Below, piece by piece: positions 16,401 through 22,267 of a DNA stretch of 22,721 nt. This DNA comes from a virus. A program made the translations under genes and the position numbers. Within the stretch, counting starts at the first letter, position 1. Each line of letters opens with the position of its first letter. The notes under the pieces are model-generated. The model ran no database searches and was not told where the DNA came from. It saw nothing but the letters and a program-made list of their open reading frames with translations. The stretch covers positions 1 to 22,721 of IMG/VR virus record IMGVR_UViG_3300025120_000606; one strand, given 5' to 3'.

Positions 16401-17165
16401 TCTCTGCTCTACGACATGTTCCAAGAAGAGTATGAAGAAGACGCAGATGAGGCACTACGAAGCTACCTAGATAACGATGCGTTGTTCAAGGGCGTTATAT
16501 CTGAAGCTACTGGGCTTGATGTGTCGCAACGGGTTAAATTAACTGACCTGTTGGTTGAGGCTGACAAGTTTAACAGTGACCCATCTCCCGAAGAGACAAT
16601 TGGACACTACTTCGGTGGCCCTGCATGGAGCGTAACCTCCAGAGCAATAGAAGGGTTCAATGAGATAATGGACGGTGAGATTGAGCGAGGTATGGAGTCC
16701 ATGATGCCGGGTGCTATACGTAACGGCTATAAAGCTCTTATACGATACCCAAGAGATGAAGGTATTCTTACTCGGCGTGGGGACGTTATCTATGACGACC
16801 TTACCAGCGGCGACATAATTACTCAGCTATTAGGGTTCCCACCCACCGAATATACTCGTGCGATAGGGGAAACTTCTGCGGCTAAGGGTATGGAAGATGC
16901 CGCTAGAAGCAAGCGTAGTAAGTTACTGAAGCGTTACTACATAGCTATGAGATTCGGTGACTTCGATGAGGCTGACCTAGTACGAGATCAAATGGATGAG
17001 TTTAACGAGGAAGAGATCACGTACATAGATCCCAAGCTAGTTATAACCCCAGATACTATAGAGAGATCTATGCGTAGGCACTTAACCACCGAAACTAAGA
17101 TGCACAATGGTGTGCTGTTATCTCCTTACATGAAGGCGGCGGTAGATGACGTAGGGTTCTTATAA
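10404..17165 (+). CDS. Giant 2253-residue virion-type protein with metallopeptidase-like motif
   Basis: Residues 1-40 form a helical hairpin (LAEAKRAIINAETAGDFAAA). Residues 135-187 are a Gly/Ala hydrophobic, membrane-active stretch. About 320-890 is acidic, Gln/Ala-rich and probably flexible; three degenerate 50-residue repeats lie at 390-440, 478-530 and 840-895. Residues 1108-1112 read HEMTH in a FLHEMTHAAT context, with AEFVAEAFSNPEF at 1172-1184 offering a third ligand (Glu1173 or Glu1177): the HExxH...E arrangement of zinc metallopeptidases, as in the large polyvalent proteins of phages and conjugative elements. The C-terminal half is helical, with EPYFPLTRNGKYW near 1480 and a membrane-like segment at about 1979-2006. 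Last gene of the late block. Role is inferred: an internal protein delivered with the DNA or acting at cell entry. Confidence 0.75.
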   Translation: MPTLAEAKRAIINAETAGDFAAADRMRRVVQQFEGGATPEPVGSSMLERQRQIQAEGQAKYAAARAAYSPPQEETGIFEDFTTGFGRGFVGVGESAALGLAALAEEETETQLRDRIKSVADSFSPEGGDPESFTSGLGSAFGSIAGIALPAAGIAVGAAPLGASAALASGLATGTAGILGVSAAAGEASERAREAGVSEEVRSAATLRGAPIGLLEVLPMARFVKSIDVPILSKLVDKLGPEQVNTIGEKVRSAALTGGYEAGQEVASEALQNLNERQYNEAVEIFAGAGEAATFGGIAGGVLDLFLGRRARDIKPKTPAPETKDAPSAFGELDTEAEEAAQVGARERASAALPEGEVDTEDMFALEKEQAERRLGTPEPQEVAVEEADAEVIKAKLFEGLDTDSFDGVATLPEEQQLEFAFRSQDLTRAEKKVLVDAARGVAPATEVSASQTSMLDPVQGEIDAVPQAEAAPEVDVAEVRERVFKGLSESARSKPLNELTTKQQQTIAKRAQTLAPAELTALEEVLAQEAAARPTTEVQETFLPDTGPQLQGLPSPESEPITVTSEGEAATEQQRRRTDTLAEVRQQQLDAEQAARDVVTGDMPEAKARLSRERDAVAERTQPDLFPAELVVAEEAATEPEVVPATEPLRVTSQTLDSLAVPASAPIRQEIPEGALLDDPAVSPRTGNPLPVTVRERLVTYGRNRGSRALQTNIDNLLQGEPDGVSTKQRVLPTTTQRKPDAARDRASDVVDLQGLGDGAVSQDTVEPFTPVTRTVGNVGRGTGRTATRAGAVSAPLINTETQARTAKKSQEEFALDDADTDIDVMATELGEGVESVRAKAARNKVFKGFEDKRVPQLSVQQQNIVAKRINALEPAERAALEKELTLESGDPGTRTASRKREEGIPQNERPEAIRLFHEDQVAEAKEFGDEVIPTLAESSRLFTDIEQNSTRGEIKESARDKYLMKVSDMAVDPKMAALMNASPTYGLFGSNNVIEAIDTPLESSVVDALNAGDIKGALEALSKTTPDRRARRVAKKLIEYVGTTKIVVVDTTQNDPTNMSAGQARSLSKLFAKERNGELPAGLFVGADNTILLNQDGGVNAYTFLHEMTHAATLNEVVNNPQSKTSRDLMALYKASDSLLSESYGEISYTPDPKLSDAANAKRKDTVGLAEFVAEAFSNPEFQRELAKINAKGEPLSSWRRLLEIVARFVGIDTRGASAQAEANRLIEVILAPAVAYRGLPNVPAYSTADGVKEVNKRLAEGSKSNLTEKQSRTSIIRDFMDVFTPDQNPYLKGVMRKTLGILPNQPVFDDIAGKLNIEGANQLGNAIKEQRDLLTKSEDMVKKALDPIVRWSTTASENTMKAFNNLVYSSTIDEVDPELTLDEATKKYGKQTVDTVDGTSQLKIDRYKELRKEYNSGTLGNDGRQAYKNLRKIYADISKDMVASLEGRIDGLNVDEGVKTSLKNQMLARMLAASNVEPYFPLTRNGKYWLAVRNPKDVENPAYITYESLKERGLAKKEFEGMGYKTEVYDPTTLRNSMQKDAPSSAFMGQILSILKDKNIPAATQEQIAQLYIEAMPETAFSKSLIRRKKSLGYDTDAIEAARSKAYDMARQAARLRGSNKIDALAKAVEESFYAKEKIVTVEKDKKGDEKEVVKDGEFLRSDLQNDRARAVLEEMIDRAQFAVSPPADGIAQFANRNAFIWTIGFNASSALVNLSQIPLFAYPMLSGEYGYKETFDAISTSTKLFTGSNVRHAKSDLYGKDVHSEKLTDKYTIPSLDNYFTYKKVEGKGGEDVYQYSIRTDLNLDDAKAKELKLILPMVQLAAKRGELNTSFLAETLSVDNSGRALTNFDKVTNLSALMFHSAEVMNRQVTMIAAYKLELNKLAGKNKPTALQQQQAAETALHRTQQINGGATLETGPRYAREGLGRVALMYKGYGIQMYYTMLKTGKQAVDNMFPGDNAESRELRNQAFKQLAGIHLSAVFFAGIQGVPLYGAVSLLYDMFQEEYEEDADEALRSYLDNDALFKGVISEATGLDVSQRVKLTDLLVEADKFNSDPSPEETIGHYFGGPAWSVTSRAIEGFNEIMDGEIERGMESMMPGAIRNGYKALIRYPRDEGILTRRGDVIYDDLTSGDIITQLLGFPPTEYTRAIGETSAAKGMEDAARSKRSKLLKRYYIAMRFGDFDEADLVRDQMDEFNEEEITYIDPKLVITPDTIERSMRRHLTTETKMHNGVLLSPYMKAAVDDVGFL
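12562..12568 (+). promoter_or_regulatory. Strong Shine-Dalgarno sequence of the nested gene
   Basis: AAGGAGA ends 5 bases before the ATG at 12574. It is a closer match to the ideal ribosome binding site than that of most genes in the window, although it lies in the interior of the giant gene, where it codes for QGE. This decides the start of the nested gene. Confidence 0.6.
12574..12798 (+). CDS. Nested (overprinted) gene inside the giant virion gene, unknown function
   Basis: A 74-codon gene in the +1 frame relative to the giant gene, covering that protein's residues about 724-799. It starts with ATG behind AAGGAGA at a 5-base spacing and ends with TAA. The product looks like a folded protein: a SNVFYLPQPKENL opening, then amphipathic helices (QQEIEQAMSLIYKAWETE; SQEQWEMLDEALDELLLEQE), with three Trp, a strong negative charge and no low complexity. 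In the same stretch the giant protein is only a Thr/Arg/Gly/Val linker, and its glycine codons switch to GGA and GGC (6 and 3, with no GGT), although GGT prevails elsewhere in that gene. Both points suggest selection on the nested frame. An acidic helical protein could be a regulator or inhibitor, but no function is recognised. Confidence 0.6.
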   Translation: MAYRPSNVFYLPQPKENLTQQEIEQAMSLIYKAWETEQSVRIPWNLSHLSQEQWEMLDEALDELLLEQEQCLLH

Positions 17166-17208
17166 AAGAAACCCCCTACCGCATACGAGGGGACGCTACG
17201 GTAGGGGG
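17160..17208 (-). terminator. Hairpin with T-rich tail, leftward intrinsic terminator candidate
   Basis: CCCCCTACCG at 17172-17181 pairs perfectly with CGGTAGGGGG at 17199-17208, a 10-bp GC-rich stem with a 17-base loop. On the minus strand the stem is followed by TTTCTTTTATA (complement of 17161-17171), so it fits a Rho-independent terminator for the leftward replication block. On the plus strand it lies 7 bases after the stop of the giant gene but no T-run follows, so rightward termination would be weaker. The long loop is not ideal. Confidence 0.6.
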
Positions 17209-17214
17209 CGAAGG

Positions 17215-17255
17215 CAGATAAGACTTCACTGGGAGGAGACCGATGACCTTATCTG
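17215..17255. other. Inverted repeat enclosing a strong RBS-like sequence and a 22-codon frame
   Basis: CAGATAAG (17215-17222) and CTTATCTG (17248-17255) form a perfect 8-bp inverted repeat with a 25-base loop. The loop holds GGGAGGAG (17231-17238) and an ATG at 17243 that opens a 22-codon frame ending at 17311 (MTLSGRIVSYRPMLSNKF, then HKVP). The hairpin could hide the start site, or could simply be a second terminator or processing signal at the convergent junction. Whether the tiny frame is translated cannot be judged from the sequence. Confidence 0.4.
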
Positions 17256-17290
17256 GTCGGATAGTATCATACCGCCCTATGTTGTCCAAT

Positions 17291-17340
17291 AAGTTTCATA
17301 AAGTTCCATAAACGCTCATAAACGCTCATAAACGCTCATA
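17291..17340. repeat. Five tandem 10-bp repeats (iteron-like array)
   Basis: Five head-to-tail decamers run without a break: AAGTTTCATA, AAGTTCCATA and three identical AACGCTCATA. The array ends 5 bases inside the stop-codon end of the leftward 76-residue gene. The 10-base spacing would put every copy on about the same face of the helix, as in protein-binding iterons of replication origins or operators. It could also be simple slippage. No gene lies between 17166 and 17335 apart from the doubtful 22-codon frame. Confidence 0.7.
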
Positions 17341-17566
17341 AAATACGCCACACACGTATACCCAAATAGGGTGTTTCGACTACTGTTCTTGCCTCAATAT
17401 CCCAACCCATACCGGCTACACATATCTTCTTAACCTGCTGTATAGCCTCGGTTGTATTGACGCAGGGGATGAATATAGAACTACCCACCACCATAGCGCC
17501 CCAATCCACAACGATACGTAGCCCATCTGGGTTTATATCGTGCAGCTTGAGTACGGTATCATTCAT
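17336..17566 (-). CDS. Small protein of the replication block, unknown function
   Basis: A 76-residue protein, last gene of the leftward block. It reads as a small alpha/beta domain: RIVVDWGAMVVGSSIFIPCV, then a helix (EAIQQVKKICVAG) and two strands (WDIEARTVVETPYLGIRVWRIL) ending close to the C-terminus. The start ATG lies 8 bases inside the end of the upstream helix-turn-helix gene, so the two are coupled. The pattern of a strand-helix-strand core with conserved-looking Trp and Arg near the end could suit a nucleic-acid-binding or protein-protein domain. I do not recognise the family. Its stop codon lies inside the decamer array. Confidence 0.7.
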   Translation of the reverse strand: MNDTVLKLHDINPDGLRIVVDWGAMVVGSSIFIPCVNTTEAIQQVKKICVAGMGWDIEARTVVETPYLGIRVWRIL

Positions 17567-17867
17567 CTTTACCTAATACCCTGAACCCTTCACCATGCTT
17601 TAGCTCGTACCTGCGGGTTATGTTGTACACCGCAGCGGGTTTCATACCCGTTTCTTTGGCTATCTTAGCCCTACCCATACCACGTTTCTGAGCTTCTAAC
17701 ACCTTCATAATCTCTTCGTCGGGTATGCTACGTTCAAATTTACCGTGTCCCCCACGAGGTATTGGTGTGATGTTTGGTTCGGCTGCGTAGTAGCGTTTAC
17801 CTCGTTCTTTACCCATCTTCAGTGCTTTGTTCTGGGCATGTATCGCTGCTAAAAATGTCTTACTCAT
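17559..17867 (-). CDS. Helix-turn-helix DNA-binding protein
   Basis: A 102-residue protein with a basic N-terminal arm (residues 1-45, rich in Lys, Arg, Gly and Pro, with GKERGKRYYAAEP) and a C-terminal helix-turn-helix at about 48-88. There, PDEEIMKVLEAQKRGMG is the first helix, RAKIAKETGM the second with the turn, and KPAAVYNITRRYEL the recognition helix, the pattern of resolvase- or sigma-type HTH domains. It probably binds DNA and might regulate phage transcription or recognise the nearby repeats. The start overlaps the stop of the primase-helicase gene (TAATG) behind an AGGG ribosome binding site. It has no catalytic domain, so it is not a recombinase. Confidence 0.75.
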   Translation of the reverse strand: MSKTFLAAIHAQNKALKMGKERGKRYYAAEPNITPIPRGGHGKFERSIPDEEIMKVLEAQKRGMGRAKIAKETGMKPAAVYNITRRYELKHGEGFRVLGKDE

Positions 17868-20764
17868 TAGCCCTCCGCTCCACTATCTACGTGATCGTCA
17901 GTAAACAACCGGCAGTTAACTATAATAACATCGCTTGGTGGTAGGTTTAGGTGCGTACCTTTACCCAACCGAACCTTACCCCGTTTCGCCCCTAACTTAG
18001 TCTTCAGATTCTCCATGAATGCACCATAGTTTATCTGCTGTGTTGCACACCAAGACTTCAAAGGTTTAGGTAATAAATATGCTTTCTGAATGTCAGTCTC
18101 GTAACGTGCTATCAGCTTACCCCGTGGTAGCGCATCCGGTACGACAAGTGAATCCAACCCATTACTAGGCTCCCCCACCAATTTACGTAGGTCATCCGTA
18201 CTCTTGAGCATTAAGATGTTGTTAAAGTTTTCTGCTATGTAGTCGTTCAATGTCTGCTCTACAGACATACCCATATCACTTACCGACTGTAGGTTTGTCT
18301 TGAGTAACTTAACAGTCCACGCAAACAACGCTTCAAGATCGTAGTCAATTAGTCCTAGCTGCTGGGCAATATATGCACCAGTTATTGTGGTAGCTGCACC
18401 GGCTGACCAAAAGCGATTCTCCGCTGTAAGCCCCGCCGCTTCATCTATTAGCCGCTGGTTCTCAAACACTAGCTTCTTAACTGTTTCAAGGTTCTGCATA
18501 ACGTATTGTATGTAGATGACCCCTGCGTGTCCGTAGTTCTCCTTTATAGATATATCAAACACATCGGTGCCTTTCTTCTCCTCAGTGCTGCCAAATACTC
18601 GTTGCGCTCTCCACTCCAGCATCCTTTGTGCCTCTGCTTTCGGCGCTTGCTTGGTTGCTGCGATACGCTCAATGACACTGGCGTTACCTGTAGTTACACA
18701 TGAGAGGTGCCACGATTCACCACGAGAACGCTCAAGATTAGCCCCACCAGCCATACGCCCACGCTGTTCACCAGAGGATATTTGATACGCCAACTTACTT
18801 AGCTGCTTACCCTCCGCGTTAGTCATTTCATCTATGTAAAACGGTAGACTGTGCAACACCTCTGCGCGATTAAACTTTGTCGCGTCAGTATCCTCTTCAG
18901 TTATCATCATACCTTTCTCGGCACCCCACACCGAACCCGCTACCCGTATAGCCGCTGTTTTACCGCACCCGCTAAGTGGACTGTGTATGTGTAACGCGCA
19001 AGCGTTTTGAGGTAAGAAGCTCATTAGCGGAGAGCCAAATGCTGTACATACAACGTACTGGTGCATTACCAGTTCAGGCCGCGTGTTGTAGAAATTAGCC
19101 ATCTCTTTCCACGCCTCCAACGTACCCTTCGGCTTGAGGTAAGGGATTAGTGCGGCGGTAGGTGTAGACGGTGGATTGTGTTCGATGCGATCTGCATGTA
19201 TCTCTTTGTCCCCTAGAATAAAGGCATCCATGTTCTCGTCTACCCAACCAAACTGCCGCCGTGCTGTGGCTGCTGTGGAAGTTGCTTGTAATTCGTTTAC
19301 CCAAGTAATCATATATTGCATCAAATCGTTTATTTGTGGGAGAGCGACACCGTGTATCGCCATTTTTTTCCTAAATTCTTCTCGTGAAGTTATTGCCGTA
19401 AGGGGCACTACAAACTCACGCACGCCGTCTTTCGGTAGGTGTATCCTACAAACTACGGACTCACCTTCTTCTATATCTACTATCCGCTGCGTCACATATA
19501 CGTCATGGTGGTAGATGACATGTTCATCAACTTCCCCATCGACACTCACATGCCTAACGTACACACCACCGTTGACCCCTCGAAAGTAAGGACGCGGGTA
19601 TACAGGTATAACGTGTTCTGGGGAAAGTTCTTTGCTACCACTAGCGAGAAGTAGCGTGCCTTCAACTGTTTCTAGTTCATCAAAACCCTCTTCGATAGCA
19701 TATGTACCATCTTCGTTCACTTCGGCTTCGGGTATCTTACGCCCCAGAGCAATCGGTGATTTGATCTTGCCCCAGTTAGGGCAGTCCATACATATGCCAG
19801 CCTCGTTCTCGTCGAATGTAGTGCAACGGTACGGGCCTTTGATTAGGTCTAGTTTCTTGAGCGTAAGCTCTGGGGTGTATTCGGCGTGCTTCTCAGAGAT
19901 CTTGTGCGCTGCCTTCTCACTGTCTTCGCAGAACTTAGCGATAGACAACCCTGCTCTCCACATAGGCTCTGAGGCTTCAGCTTGCCCATTTATTATTCTG
20001 CTTAACTGTCTACAGCCCTTACCACTCTGGCCCTTGATAAGTATGTCTTTGAAACTGTATTTGATATTTTTCAGTAATGCTTCGCGTAGGTCACTTGGCC
20101 CGTCCGCAGGTGTGTACTTCTTGGGAACTGGTATCGTGTCCATACCCAGCTTACTGGCAAAGAAGTCAAAGTTAACTTCAGCGGGTACGTCACCTATGAC
20201 TTCTACTGGTGCGGGGGTTTCAGGTTTGTAATTGTGCGTGCCTACTACACGAAGGACTCGTGCCATATCAGCAGGTACTGCGGGATCTATCTCAAGCCCA
20301 AACTCTCTGCACTTAGCCTTAAACTGGTCAGCTACTACCTTCCACTGCTCTACTGGTATGGACTCTGATAGCCCCCAGTAGACATGTATACCACGCCCCG
20401 AGTTAACTATAAGAGGTTCTGGTAGTTCTAACGATACGCGGAACTCTTCTAACCTACGTAGTGCGTCATCTTGTGTAGCAAAGCCTTTACGTTCAGCTAC
20501 CTTATCTTCGCCAACATCTAAATCTAAAAAGAACGATTTAATATGCTTGGCATCTTCGCCTTTACGAGTCTCCTTCTTCCTGAAGTTACTCATAGCAAAG
20601 TACACATCTTGCCCCATACTGTCGTAGTATTCGGTGGCTTCTGCTAGATCATCTACCGAGTCGAAGTATGTTTGCCGTACCCCGCTAGACGTTAAATTAT
20701 ATTGTAGGGCAACGTATACCCCCTCAGTGGGTAACACCCACCGCAAAAATTCTCTTGTATTCAT
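17867..20764 (-). CDS. Primase-helicase fusion (AEP primase plus DUF927-type helicase)
   Basis: A 965-residue replication protein. The N-terminal third is an archaeo-eukaryotic-type primase: FFLDLD gives the metal-binding Asp81 and Asp83, SGRGIHVYW the conserved His127, and RVLRVVGTHNYK a third motif. A cysteine cluster (314, 325, 328; CMDCPNW) may bind zinc. The C-terminal part is an ATPase/helicase of the DUF927 type: HIHSPLSGCGKT is the Walker A loop (Lys602), LPFYIDEM the Walker B (Asp645, Glu646), followed by SSGEQRGRMAGG and a CVTTGNASV sensor-like strand. It should lay primers and unwind DNA at the phage fork. I chose ATG at 20764, which has AGGTG at a 6-base spacing; a GTG three codons upstream (20773) is possible but lacks a clear ribosome binding site. 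Confidence 0.88.
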   Translation of the reverse strand: MNTREFLRWVLPTEGVYVALQYNLTSSGVRQTYFDSVDDLAEATEYYDSMGQDVYFAMSNFRKKETRKGEDAKHIKSFFLDLDVGEDKVAERKGFATQDDALRRLEEFRVSLELPEPLIVNSGRGIHVYWGLSESIPVEQWKVVADQFKAKCREFGLEIDPAVPADMARVLRVVGTHNYKPETPAPVEVIGDVPAEVNFDFFASKLGMDTIPVPKKYTPADGPSDLREALLKNIKYSFKDILIKGQSGKGCRQLSRIINGQAEASEPMWRAGLSIAKFCEDSEKAAHKISEKHAEYTPELTLKKLDLIKGPYRCTTFDENEAGICMDCPNWGKIKSPIALGRKIPEAEVNEDGTYAIEEGFDELETVEGTLLLASGSKELSPEHVIPVYPRPYFRGVNGGVYVRHVSVDGEVDEHVIYHHDVYVTQRIVDIEEGESVVCRIHLPKDGVREFVVPLTAITSREEFRKKMAIHGVALPQINDLMQYMITWVNELQATSTAATARRQFGWVDENMDAFILGDKEIHADRIEHNPPSTPTAALIPYLKPKGTLEAWKEMANFYNTRPELVMHQYVVCTAFGSPLMSFLPQNACALHIHSPLSGCGKTAAIRVAGSVWGAEKGMMITEEDTDATKFNRAEVLHSLPFYIDEMTNAEGKQLSKLAYQISSGEQRGRMAGGANLERSRGESWHLSCVTTGNASVIERIAATKQAPKAEAQRMLEWRAQRVFGSTEEKKGTDVFDISIKENYGHAGVIYIQYVMQNLETVKKLVFENQRLIDEAAGLTAENRFWSAGAATTITGAYIAQQLGLIDYDLEALFAWTVKLLKTNLQSVSDMGMSVEQTLNDYIAENFNNILMLKSTDDLRKLVGEPSNGLDSLVVPDALPRGKLIARYETDIQKAYLLPKPLKSWCATQQINYGAFMENLKTKLGAKRGKVRLGKGTHLNLPPSDVIIVNCRLFTDDHVDSGAEG

Positions 20765-20797
20765 GTTCTGCACCTATTGCCGAGAGACAGCATGGCA

Positions 20798-20815
20798 GGG
20801 GTGTCGGCGCACCCT
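20798..20815. other. Small hairpin between the SSB and primase genes
   Basis: GGGTG (20799-20803) pairs with CACCC (20810-20814), extended by wobble pairs on both sides, around a short CGGC loop. It lies in the only long spacer (91 bases) of the leftward block, between the end of the ssDNA-binding protein gene and the start of the primase. No T-run follows on either strand, so it is more likely an RNA processing or attenuation signal, or chance, than a terminator. Confidence 0.35.
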
Positions 20816-20855
20816 CTTCGGTATTACCTAGCCATACTGGAGTAGTTATTTAGGA

Positions 20856-21587
20856 CTAGTCATCCCAGTCTTCAATAACTGAACTCAGATCGTCGTCGTC
20901 TTTGGGTGCAGGCGCGGACTTCTTAACGACCTTCTTAGGTTCCTCTACTACAGAGGTATCTGGCTCATCACCAAATATGTCATCCGAATCGTCCTCTACT
21001 AAATCAACACTGGTGCTGGTAGTGGTATCGGCAAACGGACTTGCGTTCTGTGCAGCCATCTCAAACCCACCTTCTACAACTCCAAACGGAGAAGAAGCGG
21101 TCATTGGCTCGTACTTGGTTACTTGAACGCCGTTGATACGTAAGCTAACCCCGTTGTCTCTCATGCTGTAAGGCACGAAGGTCACGGCTATATTGACTGT
21201 GCTGCCACTGGTCAACTTGAAGTCAGCGTCTAGTTCGTTGTTTTTAGCGTCGAACTGCTGTGGCTTGCGAGTCTTATCAGTGCCGTAGGCACCTTTCAAC
21301 TTACACTTGCCGATGTACATACCGTCATCACCTTTCTTGAAAGGTAGCGGGAACTTATCGGGCCAGCTTTTCTCTTTCTTGAAATCGTAAAACGCCTTCA
21401 TTGCCTTGAACAATTCCTTGGCCTTAGCTTCGGGCATCTTGAACGACATCTCGTATGCTGCACCGTCATCTAACGGGTCACAGGGCATACTACGGTTCGC
21501 TGCGTTATCAAACTTGTATGTACGGTCAATACGTGGGTACATCGCAATCACATCTTGAACTACAAAAAAACTTACTGGATCAGTCAT
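20856..21587 (-). CDS. Phage single-stranded DNA-binding protein (DUF2815/gp2.5-like)
   Basis: A 243-residue protein expected to coat single-stranded DNA and recruit replication enzymes. The first 165 residues look like an extended OB fold: AMYPRIDRTYKFD, then a MPCDPLDDGAAYEM segment, DGMYIGKCKLKGAYG, and the SGSTVNIAVTFVPYSM and GVSLRINGVQVTKYEPM strands. This pattern resembles phage ssDNA-binding proteins of the DUF2815 and T7 gp2.5 type. The C-terminal 75 residues are acidic and flexible and end in DDDDLSSVIEDWDD, with an aromatic residue near the end, the usual partner-docking tail of such proteins. A good GGAGA ribosome binding site precedes the ATG by 7 bases. It is encoded just upstream of the primase-helicase, with which it should work. 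Confidence 0.85.
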   Translation of the reverse strand: MTDPVSFFVVQDVIAMYPRIDRTYKFDNAANRSMPCDPLDDGAAYEMSFKMPEAKAKELFKAMKAFYDFKKEKSWPDKFPLPFKKGDDGMYIGKCKLKGAYGTDKTRKPQQFDAKNNELDADFKLTSGSTVNIAVTFVPYSMRDNGVSLRINGVQVTKYEPMTASSPFGVVEGGFEMAAQNASPFADTTTSTSVDLVEDDSDDIFGDEPDTSVVEEPKKVVKKSAPAPKDDDDLSSVIEDWDD

Positions 21588-21598
21588 TGTTGGTCTCC

Positions 21599-22267
21599 TT
21601 AACCTAGACTATTTATATCGAACCCTTCAGCTTCAGCGAACGGTGAACCCCTAGTGGACATGCGTGGGTCTATGCTGAATGCAATAGCCCCTAACGTGTC
21701 ATCGTGATCTACCATAAACCGAACCTTCTCAAGCTCATCTTCTTCTAACGGACGCTGTGGATAAAAGAACAGTTTTGGTACAGGACTCCCCTCGTCAAAA
21801 CTTACCCTCGTCACAACAGCTAATGAGGGAGTTCCATGCCCACTCAAAAACTTAGCGTAGGCTTGTAACGGCATAGTGCCGCGCCCTCGCTCCTTACCGA
21901 AAATGGATGAGGCAGGTACTTGTAGCTGGTACACCGTATCCAGCGCGTGCTCTTCAACAACCGCTAAACGCTGGTGAAACGTACAAGCCCTCCCACTTCC
22001 ACTACCCGACCCCCTGACATTTTGAGTGCAGTCTATACAACGCCCACTCTGTCTCTGATCTTCGGGTACTTCAGGGGCAGGTATCTGGGTATTAGCAGAC
22101 CAACAGGTTGGTAGCTGTTTAGCTTTAGCATCGTAGTCACCTTTGTAATACGAGCGAGATACTTCCGCTGCATTAACTATCACTACGTCTATAGATCTAC
22201 AGTCACTACCGGCTTCTTGGCCTTCCATTCCAGAGAACTTACTACCCTGTATACTGACTCGGCGCAC
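21599..22267 (-). CDS. Cysteine-rich protein of the replication block, putative zinc-binding
   Basis: A 222-residue protein with GTG start overlapping the stop of the upstream gene (TAGTG); the N-terminus MRRVSIQGSKF supports this start. After a strand (SIDVVIVNAAEVSRSYYKG) comes a cysteine cluster at 55, 77, 80 and 95 plus His98: CWS, then SGRCIDCTQN, then a Gly/Ser loop and GRACTFHQRLAVV. The spacing C-x21-C-x2-C-x14-C looks like a zinc ribbon. The rest is alpha/beta with YQLQVPASSIFG and LAVVTRVSFDEGSPVPKLFFYP. No catalytic motif is seen. Its place next to the ssDNA-binding protein suggests a role in replication or recombination, possibly nucleic-acid binding, but this is inferred and the family is not one I can name. 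Confidence 0.7.
   Translation of the reverse strand: MRRVSIQGSKFSGMEGQEAGSDCRSIDVVIVNAAEVSRSYYKGDYDAKAKQLPTCWSANTQIPAPEVPEDQRQSGRCIDCTQNVRGSGSGSGRACTFHQRLAVVEEHALDTVYQLQVPASSIFGKERGRGTMPLQAYAKFLSGHGTPSLAVVTRVSFDEGSPVPKLFFYPQRPLEEDELEKVRFMVDHDDTLGAIAFSIDPRMSTRGSPFAEAEGFDINSLG

Noticed and set aside
17291-17340. CRISPR array or attachment site for the decamer repeats
   Set aside because: Units are 10 bases with no spacers, so it is not CRISPR; there is no integrase or tRNA-like sequence nearby to support an attachment site.
19632-20231. 199-codon plus-strand frame opposite the primase domain
   Set aside because: The Ser-rich product has no domain, and the opposite strand codes for clear primase motifs in the same bases.
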